From assembly GCA_900317845.1 (NCBI GenBank), contig ONII01000021.1:1-41381 (forward strand): a stretch of DNA of 41,381 nt. Direction: 5' to 3'. Positions within the stretch are counted from its first letter, which is position 1. Every line of letters begins with the position of its first letter. The notes below the pieces were generated by a model that was given only the letters and a program-made list of their open reading frames with translations, was not told the origin of the DNA and did no database searches. The position numbers and the translations under genes were made by a program. Below, in pieces: positions 14,617 to 22,561 of this stretch. This DNA is from an uncultured Bacteroidales bacterium (GTDB lineage Bacteria > Bacteroidota > Bacteroidia > Bacteroidales > UBA932).

Positions 14617-14641
14617 AAAAGCGGCCCCAAAGGTCGCTTTT
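14617..14641 (-). terminator. Terminator of the lipoprotein operon, distal hairpin
   Basis: A stem AAAAGCGACC / GGCCGCTTTT (minus strand, one mismatch) is followed by GGTGTTTTTTGC. It lies about 100 bp past the end of the lipoprotein gene that ends the minus-strand operon. Confidence 0.6.
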
Positions 14642-14680
14642 GCTATCATGATTGCTATAAATGTTGTTATATGCGCCCTA

Positions 14681-14717
14681 AAACGGGCCCGTGGCGCAAG
14701 TGCCAACGGGCTCGTTT
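14681..14717 (-). terminator. Terminator-like hairpin, proximal
   Basis: On the minus strand, a stem of about 15 bp (AAACGAGCCCGTTGGC with GCCACGGGCCCGTTT, one bulge) directly follows the lipoprotein gene stop. The T-run is short (TTTT). It probably works together with the distal hairpin. Confidence 0.55.
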
Positions 14718-14737
14718 GTTTGTTGCGATCTGTTTCC

Positions 14738-15988
14738 CTACTGCAAGCCGGTGCAGGAATGGGAGAACTTCATGTTGGTGCCTTCCGTACTGTACCAGTA
14801 CCAATAGCAGAAAGTCTGGAAAAGATCCGCGCGGAAATCGCTTCCGTCGAAGCCACGCAGGATGTTGTTGATTCCCCGGGTCACGACGATATAGTCTCCT
14901 TCAAACACGCCGAAATAATCATCGCCCCAAGTGGGATCCGCGGGAATCCAGCCGTAGGTGGGCACATAAAACTCCGCACGAACATGGAATTCATCTTTCT
15001 TTCCATGGACCATGACAATGTGCCGCGCCGGAATTCCCTTGGCACGCAGCAGTGAAATGAATACCGAGGAGTAATTGCCGCAGTCTCCGGTCATGGTGGT
15101 CATCAGGCTGGAGATGGTGTGCAAACCGGTATTCATATTCCCGTAAGTCATGTTGGCAGAGGTCCATTCATGGCATTTACGGGCATAGGTGATGATGTTC
15201 CCCTGGGCCTGCGTCCACAAAGCGTTGGCGGTAGAGACAATCTTGCTGTGGGTAGGGTCCACAAAGCCGCCTTCCTCTTTCCCCAGGTACTTCTTGCATT
15301 CCTCGGATGCTGGATCGTATTCCGGGATATCGGTCATCAGCGAGAAATCTACCTTGACTTTGTAAACATTTGCGTCGAAGGTTTCCGAAATCACCCAGTT
15401 TCCGGAAGCAGGGACATCGGCAGTAGAAGTGATATCCTTCCAGATGTAGTGATTCACGCCATCCGGGCAATCCCCTTCCGTGCAGCCGGGGGCATTGAAA
15501 TTGGTGATATCCTGATACTCGTTGGACGTGGGCCGGGGCAGCAGCAGGTAAATCCGGTTGAAGACCGTCCCGGAATACGTCAACTTGACGCCATTGGTCA
15601 CCGTCCCGGAAGATGCTTTGCTGCGGGCAACGACATCTTCTCGCGTGGGCTTGGAGATGGAGACATTACAGGTGCCGGTTTTGCCGCCATCCTGGGTGGT
15701 CACCGTAATAACGGCGCTCCCCTCTTTCAAGGCCGATAATTTTCCTCGCTGGTCCACGGAAGCAATGGCTGCATCGGATGAGGCCCAACTCACCGATTTG
15801 TTGCTGGCATTGTCCGGAAGCACATTGGCGGTAAGCTGAAGGGTTTGCCCCACCTTGAGCTCCGCGCTGGAGGGACTTACAGACACCCCCGTCACTGCAA
15901 CGGAAGTATCCGCTTTATTCCCCGGCGTGCATGCAGCGAGCGCAAGCGCCAGCAGCACGGGAATCTTGTAAATAACTGAGTAACGCAT
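14738..15988 (-). CDS. Lipoprotein with Big2 and transglutaminase-like domains
   Basis: A 416-aa exported lipoprotein. The signal peptide ends in the lipobox LALAAC with Cys20 as the lipidated residue. Residues about 31-112 are a bacterial Ig-like Big2 domain (VTGVSVSPSSAELKVGQTLQ ... GKLSALKEGSAVITV). The C-terminal part is a transglutaminase/papain-like core with a visible triad: Cys303 in TGDCGNYSS, His335 in EFHVRAEFYV and Asp351 in PADPTWGDDYFG. It may cleave or cross-link peptides at the cell surface. It follows bcp by 15 bp as the last gene of a three-gene minus-strand unit. Confidence 0.88.
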   Translation of the reverse strand: MRYSVIYKIPVLLALALAACTPGNKADTSVAVTGVSVSPSSAELKVGQTLQLTANVLPDNASNKSVSWASSDAAIASVDQRGKLSALKEGSAVITVTTQDGGKTGTCNVSISKPTREDVVARSKASSGTVTNGVKLTYSGTVFNRIYLLLPRPTSNEYQDITNFNAPGCTEGDCPDGVNHYIWKDITSTADVPASGNWVISETFDANVYKVKVDFSLMTDIPEYDPASEECKKYLGKEEGGFVDPTHSKIVSTANALWTQAQGNIITYARKCHEWTSANMTYGNMNTGLHTISSLMTTMTGDCGNYSSVFISLLRAKGIPARHIVMVHGKKDEFHVRAEFYVPTYGWIPADPTWGDDYFGVFEGDYIVVTRGINNILRGFDGSDFRADLFQTFCYWYWYSTEGTNMKFSHSCTGLQ

Positions 15989-16003
15989 ATTTATTGTCGA
16001 TAA

Positions 16004-16459
16004 TTACTGCTCCAGTATTTGCCCTGCTGCATTTTTGGTATCCACTTTCTCGATGATGCGCTCCAGGATACCGTCCTCGTCAAAGATAAACGTGCGCCGG
16101 AGCGTACCCAGCGTGGTTTTGCCGTACATCTTCTTCTCTCCCCATGCGCCGAAGGCCTGCAGCATTTCGGTGGTGGTATCGGCCAGCAAGCGGAACGGAA
16201 GTTCATACTTTGCCCGGAAGCCGGTATGGGACTTGGCGCTGTCTTTGCTCACGCCCACAACGTTGTACCCGGCGGCGGTGAGTTCTGCATAATTGTCCCG
16301 GAAGGAGCAGGCCTCCGCCGTGCACCCCGACGTATTGTCTTTGGGATAGAAGTAAATAATGGTCTTCTTCCCCTTGCCGATGAAATCCTCCGATTTCACC
16401 ACGTTCCCGTCCTGGTCCAGGACCTCAAAGGACGGCATCTTGTCACCAATTTTCAGCAT
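16004..16459 (-). CDS. bcp: Thioredoxin-dependent thiol peroxidase (Bcp/PrxQ)
   Basis: A 151-aa atypical 2-Cys peroxiredoxin that reduces H2O2 and organic peroxides with thioredoxin electrons in the cytoplasm. The family pattern is clear: PKDNTSGCTAEACSFRD with peroxidatic Cys46 and resolving Cys51. The later ADTTTEMLQAFGAWGEKKMY and RRTFIFDEDGILERI stretches also fit. Length is normal for the family. It sits in a minus-strand unit, 35 bp after the metallopeptidase gene and 15 bp before the lipoprotein gene. Confidence 0.95.
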   Translation of the reverse strand: MLKIGDKMPSFEVLDQDGNVVKSEDFIGKGKKTIIYFYPKDNTSGCTAEACSFRDNYAELTAAGYNVVGVSKDSAKSHTGFRAKYELPFRLLADTTTEMLQAFGAWGEKKMYGKTTLGTLRRTFIFDEDGILERIIEKVDTKNAAGQILEQ

Positions 16460-16494
16460 ATCATTTGTTCTATTAAGGACCCTTGCCCGGCCCC

Positions 16495-17361
16495 CTACAG
16501 CTGCCGGTCGCTGAGTTCGAAGGTGTTGCCGCGGCGGATGTCGCCGCTTTCCATGCCCTTTTTAAGCCAGCGCATGCGCTGGGCGGCGGTGCCGTGGGTA
16601 AACGACTCTTCCACGGCGTAGCCCTGGGCTTTTTTCTGCAGATAATCGTCCCCAATCACCGAGGCGCAGCGGATGGCCTCTTCCAGGTCGCCGTCTTCCA
16701 GCGAGCCAAAGAGGGTGCTCTCGTAATGCGCCCAGACGCCGGCATAGAAATCCGCCTGAAGTTCGATACGGACGCTCACGCGGTTGGCATCGGCCTTGCT
16801 CATGCGGGCCATTTGGCTGTGCGCCTGGTCCAGCGTGCCCAGCAGGTGCTGCACGTGGTGGCCCACCTCATGCGCAATCACATAGGCGTAGGCAAAGTCG
16901 CCATCGGCCCCTAACTGCTGCTTCATGCTGGAGAAGAAGGATAGGTCGATATAGAGTTTTTCGTCGGCCGAGCAGTAGAACGGCCCCATGGCGGCCTGGC
17001 CCTGCCCGCAGGCAGTGCTGGTGGAGCCGGTATAAAGCACCAGCGTGGGGGCTTTATACGTGCCTATCCCATTGTCCATAAAATAGTTGCCCCAGACATC
17101 TTCCGTAGAGGCAAGGACCTGGCGGGAGAATTTGGCCAGGGCCTCATTCTCGGCCGTGGGCTCATAGGAAGTCTCTGCCGCCGGCTGCATGCCGCCGGAA
17201 GAGGCAACATTCCTGAACACATCGCCCAGGTCCCCGCCCATTAAAAGGGTAAGAATGGCAACGATGGCTATGCCGCCGATGCCCAGACCGGCTTTGCTGC
17301 CACCACTCAGACCTCTGCGGTCTTCTACATGCGAGCTTTCGCGTCTTCCGTCTAGTTTCAT
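16495..17361 (-). CDS. ypfJ: YpfJ-type neutral zinc metallopeptidase
   Basis: A 288-aa protein of the Zn_peptidase (PF04228) family. It begins with MKLDGRRESSHVEDRRG, a well-kept N-terminus. It has one membrane segment (about 26-41, LGIGGIAIVAILTLLM), a linker and a secreted domain. Its HEVGHHVQHLLG motif gives His164, Glu165 and His168 as zinc ligands and catalytic base. Substrates are not known for the family. The first gene of the unit with bcp, it is divergent from the aldo-keto reductase gene. Its promoter reads TTG-N20-TACTTTTG on the minus strand (17408-17378). Confidence 0.92.
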   Translation of the reverse strand: MKLDGRRESSHVEDRRGLSGGSKAGLGIGGIAIVAILTLLMGGDLGDVFRNVASSGGMQPAAETSYEPTAENEALAKFSRQVLASTEDVWGNYFMDNGIGTYKAPTLVLYTGSTSTACGQGQAAMGPFYCSADEKLYIDLSFFSSMKQQLGADGDFAYAYVIAHEVGHHVQHLLGTLDQAHSQMARMSKADANRVSVRIELQADFYAGVWAHYESTLFGSLEDGDLEEAIRCASVIGDDYLQKKAQGYAVEESFTHGTAAQRMRWLKKGMESGDIRRGNTFELSDRQL

Positions 17362-17377
17362 AGTGAAAGTGTTTTAT

Positions 17378-17437
17378 CAAAAGTAGAGATAGTTTTCCAA
17401 AAAAGCAAAACAAAATCCAAGAATCTCACTATATTTG
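17378..17437. promoter_or_regulatory. Divergent promoters, metallopeptidase / aldo-keto reductase
   Basis: Minus strand: TTG (17408-17406), 20 bp, TACTTTTG (17385-17378) for the metallopeptidase unit. Plus strand: TATATTTG (17430-17437) for the reductase, with no clear TTG upstream. Confidence 0.6.
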
Positions 17438-17457
17438 GCTAACGAAATAAATGCCCT

Positions 17458-18468
17458 ATGATCAACCCCGTCTACTCCCCCGCCCCCGGCCGCTATGAGA
17501 GCGGCATCCGCTTCCGTCGCTGTGGCCGCAGCGGCATTCTCCTCCCGGAAATCGCCCTGGGCCTGTGGCACAACTTTGGCGATGTGAACCCGCTGGCGAG
17601 CTCCCTGGAGATGGCCCACTACGCCTTTGACCACGGCATCGTGCACTTTGACCTGGCTAACAACTATGGCCCGTCGTACGGCTCGGCGGAAGAGACCTTT
17701 GGCCTTATCATGAAAAAGTCCTTTGCACCGTTCCGCGACGAACTTTTCATCTCCAGCAAAGCCGGGCACGACATGTGGCCCGGCCCGTACGGCGAATGGG
17801 GCTCCCGCAAATACCTCATGGCCAGCCTGGACCAAAGCTTAAAGCGCATGAACCTGGACTACGTGGACCTGTTCTACTCCCACCGCTACGACCCGGAAAC
17901 GCCGCTGGAAGAAACCCTGCAGGCGCTGGTAGACATTGTCCGTGCCGGGAAAGCGCTGTACGTGGGCATCTCCAAATACCCGCCCCAGGCAGCAGCATTT
18001 GCCTATAAATACCTGAGAGAAAGGGATGTTCCCTGCCTCGTTTATCAAGGCCGATACAACCTCATCAACCGCGAGCCGGAGGTGGAAGGCATCCTGGACC
18101 AGGCCAAGGAAAACGGCGTGGGATTCACAGCCTTCTCCCCCCTGGCACAGGGACTCCTGACCGGCCGCTACCTGGACGGAATCCCGTCCGACTCCCGCAT
18201 GGCCAAGGAGCAGTTCCTCAAGTCATCGGCCCTCACCCCTGAGATGCTAAAAACCCTTTTGGCGCTGAACGAGATTGCCGCCCGGCGCAGCCAGACCCTC
18301 GCGGAGATGGCCCTCGCCTGGTGCCTGAAGGACGACCGCGTAACCAGCGTCATTGTGGGCGCCAGCCGTGTTTCCCAGCTGGAAGACGACTTCAAGGCCC
18401 TGGAGAATACTGCTTTCAGCCAGGAAGAGCTGAACGCCATTGACCAGGCTATCTCAGATAAGCGCTAA
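17458..18468 (+). CDS. Aldo-keto reductase, YghZ / L-GAP reductase type
   Basis: A 336-aa NADPH-dependent oxidoreductase of the aldo-keto reductase fold (AKR14, YghZ-like). The tetrad is visible: Asp65 and Tyr70 in DLANNYGPSYG, Lys101 in SSKAG, and His142 in DLFYSHRYD. The cofactor phosphate site near the C-terminus is VIVGASRVSQLEDD. The N-terminus (residues 6-41) matches the YghZ subgroup that reduces L-glyceraldehyde 3-phosphate and related aldehydes. It is a single-gene unit, convergent with the next gene and overlapping its 3' end by 20 bp. Confidence 0.92.
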   Translation: MINPVYSPAPGRYESGIRFRRCGRSGILLPEIALGLWHNFGDVNPLASSLEMAHYAFDHGIVHFDLANNYGPSYGSAEETFGLIMKKSFAPFRDELFISSKAGHDMWPGPYGEWGSRKYLMASLDQSLKRMNLDYVDLFYSHRYDPETPLEETLQALVDIVRAGKALYVGISKYPPQAAAFAYKYLRERDVPCLVYQGRYNLINREPEVEGILDQAKENGVGFTAFSPLAQGLLTGRYLDGIPSDSRMAKEQFLKSSALTPEMLKTLLALNEIAARRSQTLAEMALAWCLKDDRVTSVIVGASRVSQLEDDFKALENTAFSQEELNAIDQAISDKR

Positions 18469-19297
18469 TAGCTTTTAAGAAGGGCTCGGAAACGGGCCCT
18501 TTTCCGTTATGTAGTTTACTGACCATGGCGGCCAGCTTAAGGGCGATATAGGGCGCCAGGGCACGTTCACGGGCGGTGATTTCCGCGGCATCCTCCGTGT
18601 TCCAATAGGCACGGGCAAAAAGAGCCCAGTGCTTTTTGAGGGTTTCTGTGCTCAGGTGGAAAATACTCTGTGCACGCGCCTCCGACATGCTTTGGAAGGC
18701 AAAATACGTCATGCCCAGGTCCCACTCCGGACAGCCGTACGCGAAATCGCCCACATCGATCCAAAGGTCCCGCGTGCCGTCGGTAATGATATTGCCAATA
18801 TGCAAATCCCCGTGCAGGCAGACCGCCTGCGTAGGGATGGTGGCGAGCTTCGCCAGCAGGCGCTCCTTGAGTTCCTCGGGCAGGGCTTCGTATCGGCCGA
18901 TATGGTAGCGCACCAGTTCCCGCATGTCCGGGAGAATGGCTGTATCGGCCGGGGTTTGGTGCAGCTGCCGGGCCAGCCGGGCAAAACGCAGCGTAAGCGG
19001 TTCCAGCTGCTCCGGTTCCTCGGAGATGATGCGCGTGAAGGAACGTTTTTCGGGAATGAGTTCATACTCGGCGCCATAGCGTTCCCCGTCCGTTACCAGC
19101 CGAAGGGGTTCCGGCGTGGGAACACCCAGACGGTATACCACCTGATTCACCAGAAACTCACGCGCCGCATTCTCTGCCCCCATACCGGGAGAAAACAGTT
19201 TTACAAGCGTTTTGCCGTCCTTATTACTATAAGTGAGGGCTGTTCCACCCTCACCTGTCTGGACATAGTTGTCCAAATTGATTTTCTGGTATTCCAT
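18449..19297 (-). CDS. APH-fold phosphotransferase (TIGR02172-like), second
   Basis: A 282-aa kinase-fold protein. The catalytic loop is HGDLHIGNIIT and the metal Asp is in LWIDVGDFAYG. The N-terminal lobe has TGEGGTALTYSN and the lysine in KTLVKLFSPG. It is a distant relative of the protein at 12149-13000 (shared plan: INL near the start, EGG/EGY loop, GVPTP/GIPTP). The substrate is unknown and a small-molecule kinase is likely. It starts 6 bp after the exported-protein gene, so the two are one operon. Its last 20 bp overlap the reductase gene on the other strand, whose terminator hairpin lies inside this gap-free junction. Confidence 0.82.
   Translation of the reverse strand: MEYQKINLDNYVQTGEGGTALTYSNKDGKTLVKLFSPGMGAENAAREFLVNQVVYRLGVPTPEPLRLVTDGERYGAEYELIPEKRSFTRIISEEPEQLEPLTLRFARLARQLHQTPADTAILPDMRELVRYHIGRYEALPEELKERLLAKLATIPTQAVCLHGDLHIGNIITDGTRDLWIDVGDFAYGCPEWDLGMTYFAFQSMSEARAQSIFHLSTETLKKHWALFARAYWNTEDAAEITARERALAPYIALKLAAMVSKLHNGKGPVSEPFLKAISAYLR
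18480..18503 (+). terminator. Terminator of aldo-keto reductase inside opposite gene
   Basis: A stem AAGGGCTCG / CGGGCCCTT (one G-U pair) with a GAAA tetraloop is followed by TT then TTCC, 11 bp after the reductase stop. It lies within the last codons of the convergent kinase gene. Confidence 0.7.
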
Positions 19298-19303
19298 CCG
19301 GGA

Positions 19304-20182
19304 CTATTTCTTCTTCTTGGGGCCGATGACACGGGAGTAGGCAATCTGGAGACCAATCAGATCCAGGTCGCGGGCCACCCGGAAGGACGACAACCTGGCG
19401 TCGTTCTTGACCACAGTGGTTTTTTTATCCTGCAGCAACAGGGAATATTCCAAGCCCACAATGGGAATGCTGGCGGTAATGAGGCTGCCTTCACGCAGTT
19501 TTACAGCCAGGCCCACGGCACCCTTCAGGCCCACGCCGATATTCTTGCTGATACGCAGGTTTTTGATTTCCTCGTTTTCATAGGGAACGGGATAAGACGT
19601 GGTAATACCGAAACGGCCAAACAGGCGTCCCTCGCCAAACACGGCAAAGGTTTTGCTGCCAAAGAAAGACAGATATTTGCGGGCCGTGAGCGAAACGCCG
19701 CCGGCGTGCTTGTGCCAGTGACGGTTGGAGATGGTCAGGTTCAGGGCCTCCAAGGCCGCCTTGCCTTCCTCTGTGGACGGATCCACCACATCTGTCTTTT
19801 CAAAAAACTTGCCCACCACCTCACGCAAATCCAGACGCACATCCGTATCGATCCAATAACCGCTGTAGTCCAGACGGAGGCCCAGGGCGAAGTCGTTGGC
19901 CAGGAACCAGTTGAATTTGGGCGATACCGTCCAGATATGGGCCTGTCCGGCGCCCATGTTCAGCAGCGAAAAGACATCGAATCCGTCGGAATCCACATAC
20001 CCGCCGGCCCGGATGTTCCTATAGGAGCCGGAGATACCCATGGTACGGGAACCTTTCTCGATAAATACGGTATGCCCTCTTTCCGGATCGTCGAAGCGTT
20101 CCATGATTTTTTTGATGGGGCTTTGGGCACTGGCAGCCAGGCAGACCATGAGCGCGGCAATAAGAAGCGACAGTTTTTTCAT
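19304..20182 (-). CDS. Exported protein of unknown function, probably outer membrane
   Basis: 292 aa from the ATG at 20182, with a clear signal peptide (MKKLSLLIAALMVCLAASAQ, cut after Gln or Ala). The frame upstream is open to 20242, but those codons hold the promoter. The mature part is rich in alternating strands and aromatic residues (DLGLRLDYSGYWIDTDVRLD-like pattern near 120-140, VGLEYSLLL near the end), as in porin-like barrels. It ends in the basic VIGPKKKK rather than an aromatic. The family is not recognised. It is the first gene of a two-gene operon with the APH-fold kinase. Confidence 0.7.
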   Translation of the reverse strand: MKKLSLLIAALMVCLAASAQSPIKKIMERFDDPERGHTVFIEKGSRTMGISGSYRNIRAGGYVDSDGFDVFSLLNMGAGQAHIWTVSPKFNWFLANDFALGLRLDYSGYWIDTDVRLDLREVVGKFFEKTDVVDPSTEEGKAALEALNLTISNRHWHKHAGGVSLTARKYLSFFGSKTFAVFGEGRLFGRFGITTSYPVPYENEEIKNLRISKNIGVGLKGAVGLAVKLREGSLITASIPIVGLEYSLLLQDKKTTVVKNDARLSSFRVARDLDLIGLQIAYSRVIGPKKKK

Positions 20183-20211
20183 TTGATACCTAATTTCTCG
20201 TTTGTAAAGTA

Positions 20212-20283
20212 CAAAAGTAAGAAAAAGAGGATTAAATCGCAAAGGATTGATTTTGCTTTTTCGCCTTTTTGTGGGTAACTTTA
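20212..20283. promoter_or_regulatory. Divergent promoters, exported protein / AmgK-RapZ
   Basis: Minus strand: TTG (20242-20240), 20 bp, TACTTTTG (20219-20212). Plus strand: TTG (20253-20255), 20 bp, TAACTTTA (20276-20283). The two -33 elements lie only about 10 bp apart, so polymerases for the two units probably compete. Confidence 0.65.
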
Positions 20284-20302
20284 CAAAATTAATTGAAAAG
20301 AC

Positions 20303-21727
20303 ATGCCGGACAACGTTTTAAGACTGCTATTTCAGACCTGTACAGGACAACAAGCGGAGCACATTCAAGCACTTCCGTCCTCCGGCAGCAACCGCCGTTA
20401 TTTCCGCCTTCAAAGCGCCTCCCGCTCCCTGATGGGGGTTGTGGGCAACAACCCGGAAGAGAACCGGGCTTTCCTTTACCTTTCCCGCCATTTCCGGGAA
20501 AAAGGGTTGCCCGTTCCGGAGGTAGTGGCCGTGAGCGAGGACCAAATGGCCTACCTGCAGGAAGACCTTGGCACAAGCGGCCTGTTCGAGGCCGTGGCCC
20601 CGGGACGGGAAAAAGGTTCTTACAGCGAAGAAGAAACCCGGCTGCTCTGCCAAGCCCTGGAGGAACTCCCCCGCCTGCAGTTTGCAGGCGCAGAAGGCCT
20701 GGACTGGCAGCAGTGCATGTATGAGGCCTTCAACGCGCGCATGGTGGACTTTGACCTCAACTACTTCAAGTACTGTTTCCTGAAAGCCACCGGTCTGGAG
20801 TTCAACGAAGAACGCCTGCAGGACGATTTTGAACGGCTTAAAGCAAATCTTCTTATAGAGGAGAGCAACACCTTCATGCACAGGGACTTCCAGGCCAGAA
20901 ACATCATGATTAAAGATGGAAAGCCCTGGATTATTGACTTCCAGGGCGGCCGGAGGGGCCCCATCTATTACGATGTAGCGTCCTTTGTCTGGCAGGCCCG
21001 TTCCCGCTTCCCGGAAGCCACCAAGAAAAAGCTGCTGGAAGCCTACCTCAAAGCGCTGCGTCAGTTCCAGGAAGTGGACCAGGCCCATTTCTACAGCCGC
21101 CTGCGCCTGTTTGTGCTGTTCCGCACCCTGCAAGTGCTGGGCGCATACGGCTTCCGGGGCCTGTTTGAGCGCAAAGCCCCGTTCATCTCCAGCATTCCCC
21201 CGGCCATGGACAACCTCCGCGGCCTCCTCCAAACGCCCTTCACGGACTATCCCTACCTGAACAGCCTGCTGGAGCAGATCGTGGCCCTTCCCCGCTTCCG
21301 GGAAACAGTGCCGGAAGAACCCGGCAAACTGCTGGTGCATATTTACAGTTTCTCCCTCAAGAAAGGCGTTCCGGAAGACCTTACCGGCAACGGCGGCGGC
21401 TACGTCTTTGACTGCCGCGCCATCCACAATCCCGGCAAATACGAGCGCTACCGCAAATCCACCGGCATGGACGCAGACGTCATCCGCTTCCTGGAAGAAG
21501 ACGGCGAAGTCACCACCTTCCTGGAGAGCGTATACAAGCTGGTCGATGCCCACGTGCAGCGCTTCCTGGAACGCGGGTTCACCCACCTCCAGGTGAGCTT
21601 TGGCTGCACCGGCGGCCAGCATCGTTCCGTCTACTGCGCCGAGCACCTGGCAGCCCACCTGAAAGCGAAATTCGACATCCCTATCCTTGTGACCCACCGG
21701 GAGCGCAACATAGAAAAATCCCTGTAA
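20303..21727 (+). CDS. AmgK-like sugar kinase fused to RapZ C-terminal domain
   Basis: A 474-aa two-domain protein. Residues about 20-300 are an APH-fold kinase close to AmgK (MurNAc/GlcNAc anomeric kinase): GSNRRYFRL loop, catalytic HRDFQARNIMI, and IDFQGGRRGPIYYDVAS, which follows AmgK's IDFQ-x-GP-x-YD pattern. Residues about 343-474 match the RapZ C-terminal domain, including FDCRAIHNP, TGMD and the signature GCTGGQHRSVYCAEHLA. In Gammaproteobacteria that domain binds glucosamine 6-phosphate. The fusion suggests that sugar kinase activity is tuned by an amino sugar, or the RapZ part may have another role. The next gene, MurU-like, starts 1 bp later. Confidence 0.88.
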   Translation: MPDNVLRLLFQTCTGQQAEHIQALPSSGSNRRYFRLQSASRSLMGVVGNNPEENRAFLYLSRHFREKGLPVPEVVAVSEDQMAYLQEDLGTSGLFEAVAPGREKGSYSEEETRLLCQALEELPRLQFAGAEGLDWQQCMYEAFNARMVDFDLNYFKYCFLKATGLEFNEERLQDDFERLKANLLIEESNTFMHRDFQARNIMIKDGKPWIIDFQGGRRGPIYYDVASFVWQARSRFPEATKKKLLEAYLKALRQFQEVDQAHFYSRLRLFVLFRTLQVLGAYGFRGLFERKAPFISSIPPAMDNLRGLLQTPFTDYPYLNSLLEQIVALPRFRETVPEEPGKLLVHIYSFSLKKGVPEDLTGNGGGYVFDCRAIHNPGKYERYRKSTGMDADVIRFLEEDGEVTTFLESVYKLVDAHVQRFLERGFTHLQVSFGCTGGQHRSVYCAEHLAAHLKAKFDIPILVTHRERNIEKSL

Positions 21728-21728
21728 C

Positions 21729-22475
21729 ATGAAGGCTCTTATTTTTGCCGCCGGGCTGGGCACCCGCCTGAGGCCCCTCACCGACACCCTGCCCAAGGCC
21801 CTGGTCCCCGTGTGCGGGGAACCGCTCCTGTACCATGTCATCCAAAAGCTCAAAGCGGCAGGCTACACCCAGCTCACCGTGAACGTGCACCATTTCCCGG
21901 AGCAAATCCGCGCCTATATTGCCTCCCGCAACTGGGGCATCCCCATTGCCATCTCCGACGAAAGCGAGGCCCTCCTGGAAACCGGCGGCGGTATCCTGCA
22001 TGCCCGGGACCTGATTCTTCCCACGGAGGAGCCCTTCCTGGTGCACAACGTAGACATCATTTCCAACCTGGACCTCCACTGGGTGCGGCAGCAAACCCGC
22101 CCGGACGCCTTAGCCACCCTGGTAGTAAGCGAACGGAAAACCCGCCGAAACCTGCTTTTCGGGGACGATATGCGCCTGATGGGCTGGATGGACAACGAGA
22201 CCGGCAAGGTCCGTTCCCCCTACCCGGACCTGGACCTGACAAGCTGTCACAAATACGCCTTCTCCGGCATCCACAACCTCTCTCCCCGCATTTTCCCGCA
22301 CTTTGAGGAATGGGGCTTTACCGGCCGTTTCCCCATCATGGACTTTTACCTGAAAACCTGCCACCGGGAACCCATCTATGGCATTTTGGCAGAGGACCTG
22401 CAATTGGTGGACGTGGGCAAATTCGACCAGCTGGAACAGGCCCAGCAGCAGTGCGCCGCCCTTTTGGGCCGATAA
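21729..22475 (+). CDS. MurU-like MurNAc-1-phosphate uridylyltransferase
   Basis: A 248-aa nucleotidyltransferase of the NTP_transferase fold. The signature AAGLGTRLRPLTDTLPKAL is at residues 7-25, the metal-binding region is HNVDIIS, and ETGGGIL contacts the sugar nucleotide. Length and context fit MurU, which makes UDP-MurNAc from MurNAc-1-phosphate and so bypasses de novo MurNAc synthesis. Relatives make other nucleotide sugars (mannose- or glucose-1-phosphate), so the substrate is inferred from the AmgK-like partner, with 1 bp between stop and start. Confidence 0.85.
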   Translation: MKALIFAAGLGTRLRPLTDTLPKALVPVCGEPLLYHVIQKLKAAGYTQLTVNVHHFPEQIRAYIASRNWGIPIAISDESEALLETGGGILHARDLILPTEEPFLVHNVDIISNLDLHWVRQQTRPDALATLVVSERKTRRNLLFGDDMRLMGWMDNETGKVRSPYPDLDLTSCHKYAFSGIHNLSPRIFPHFEEWGFTGRFPIMDFYLKTCHREPIYGILAEDLQLVDVGKFDQLEQAQQQCAALLGR

Positions 22476-22535
22476 ACACCAAAATTTCTCGTAATCGGCC
22501 CCCGTGGCAAGCTTTTTGCAGCATTAGGCGCCGAC

Positions 22536-22553
22536 CCTGTAAAACAGGTTTTT
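22536..22553 (+). terminator. Small terminator before efflux operon
   Basis: CCTGT-aaa-ACAGG followed by TTTTT. It could end the AmgK/MurU unit 60 bp after its stop. It lies only 8 bp before the TolC-like gene ATG, so it could also be an attenuator. Confidence 0.5.
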
Positions 22554-22561
22554 AGACAGCT

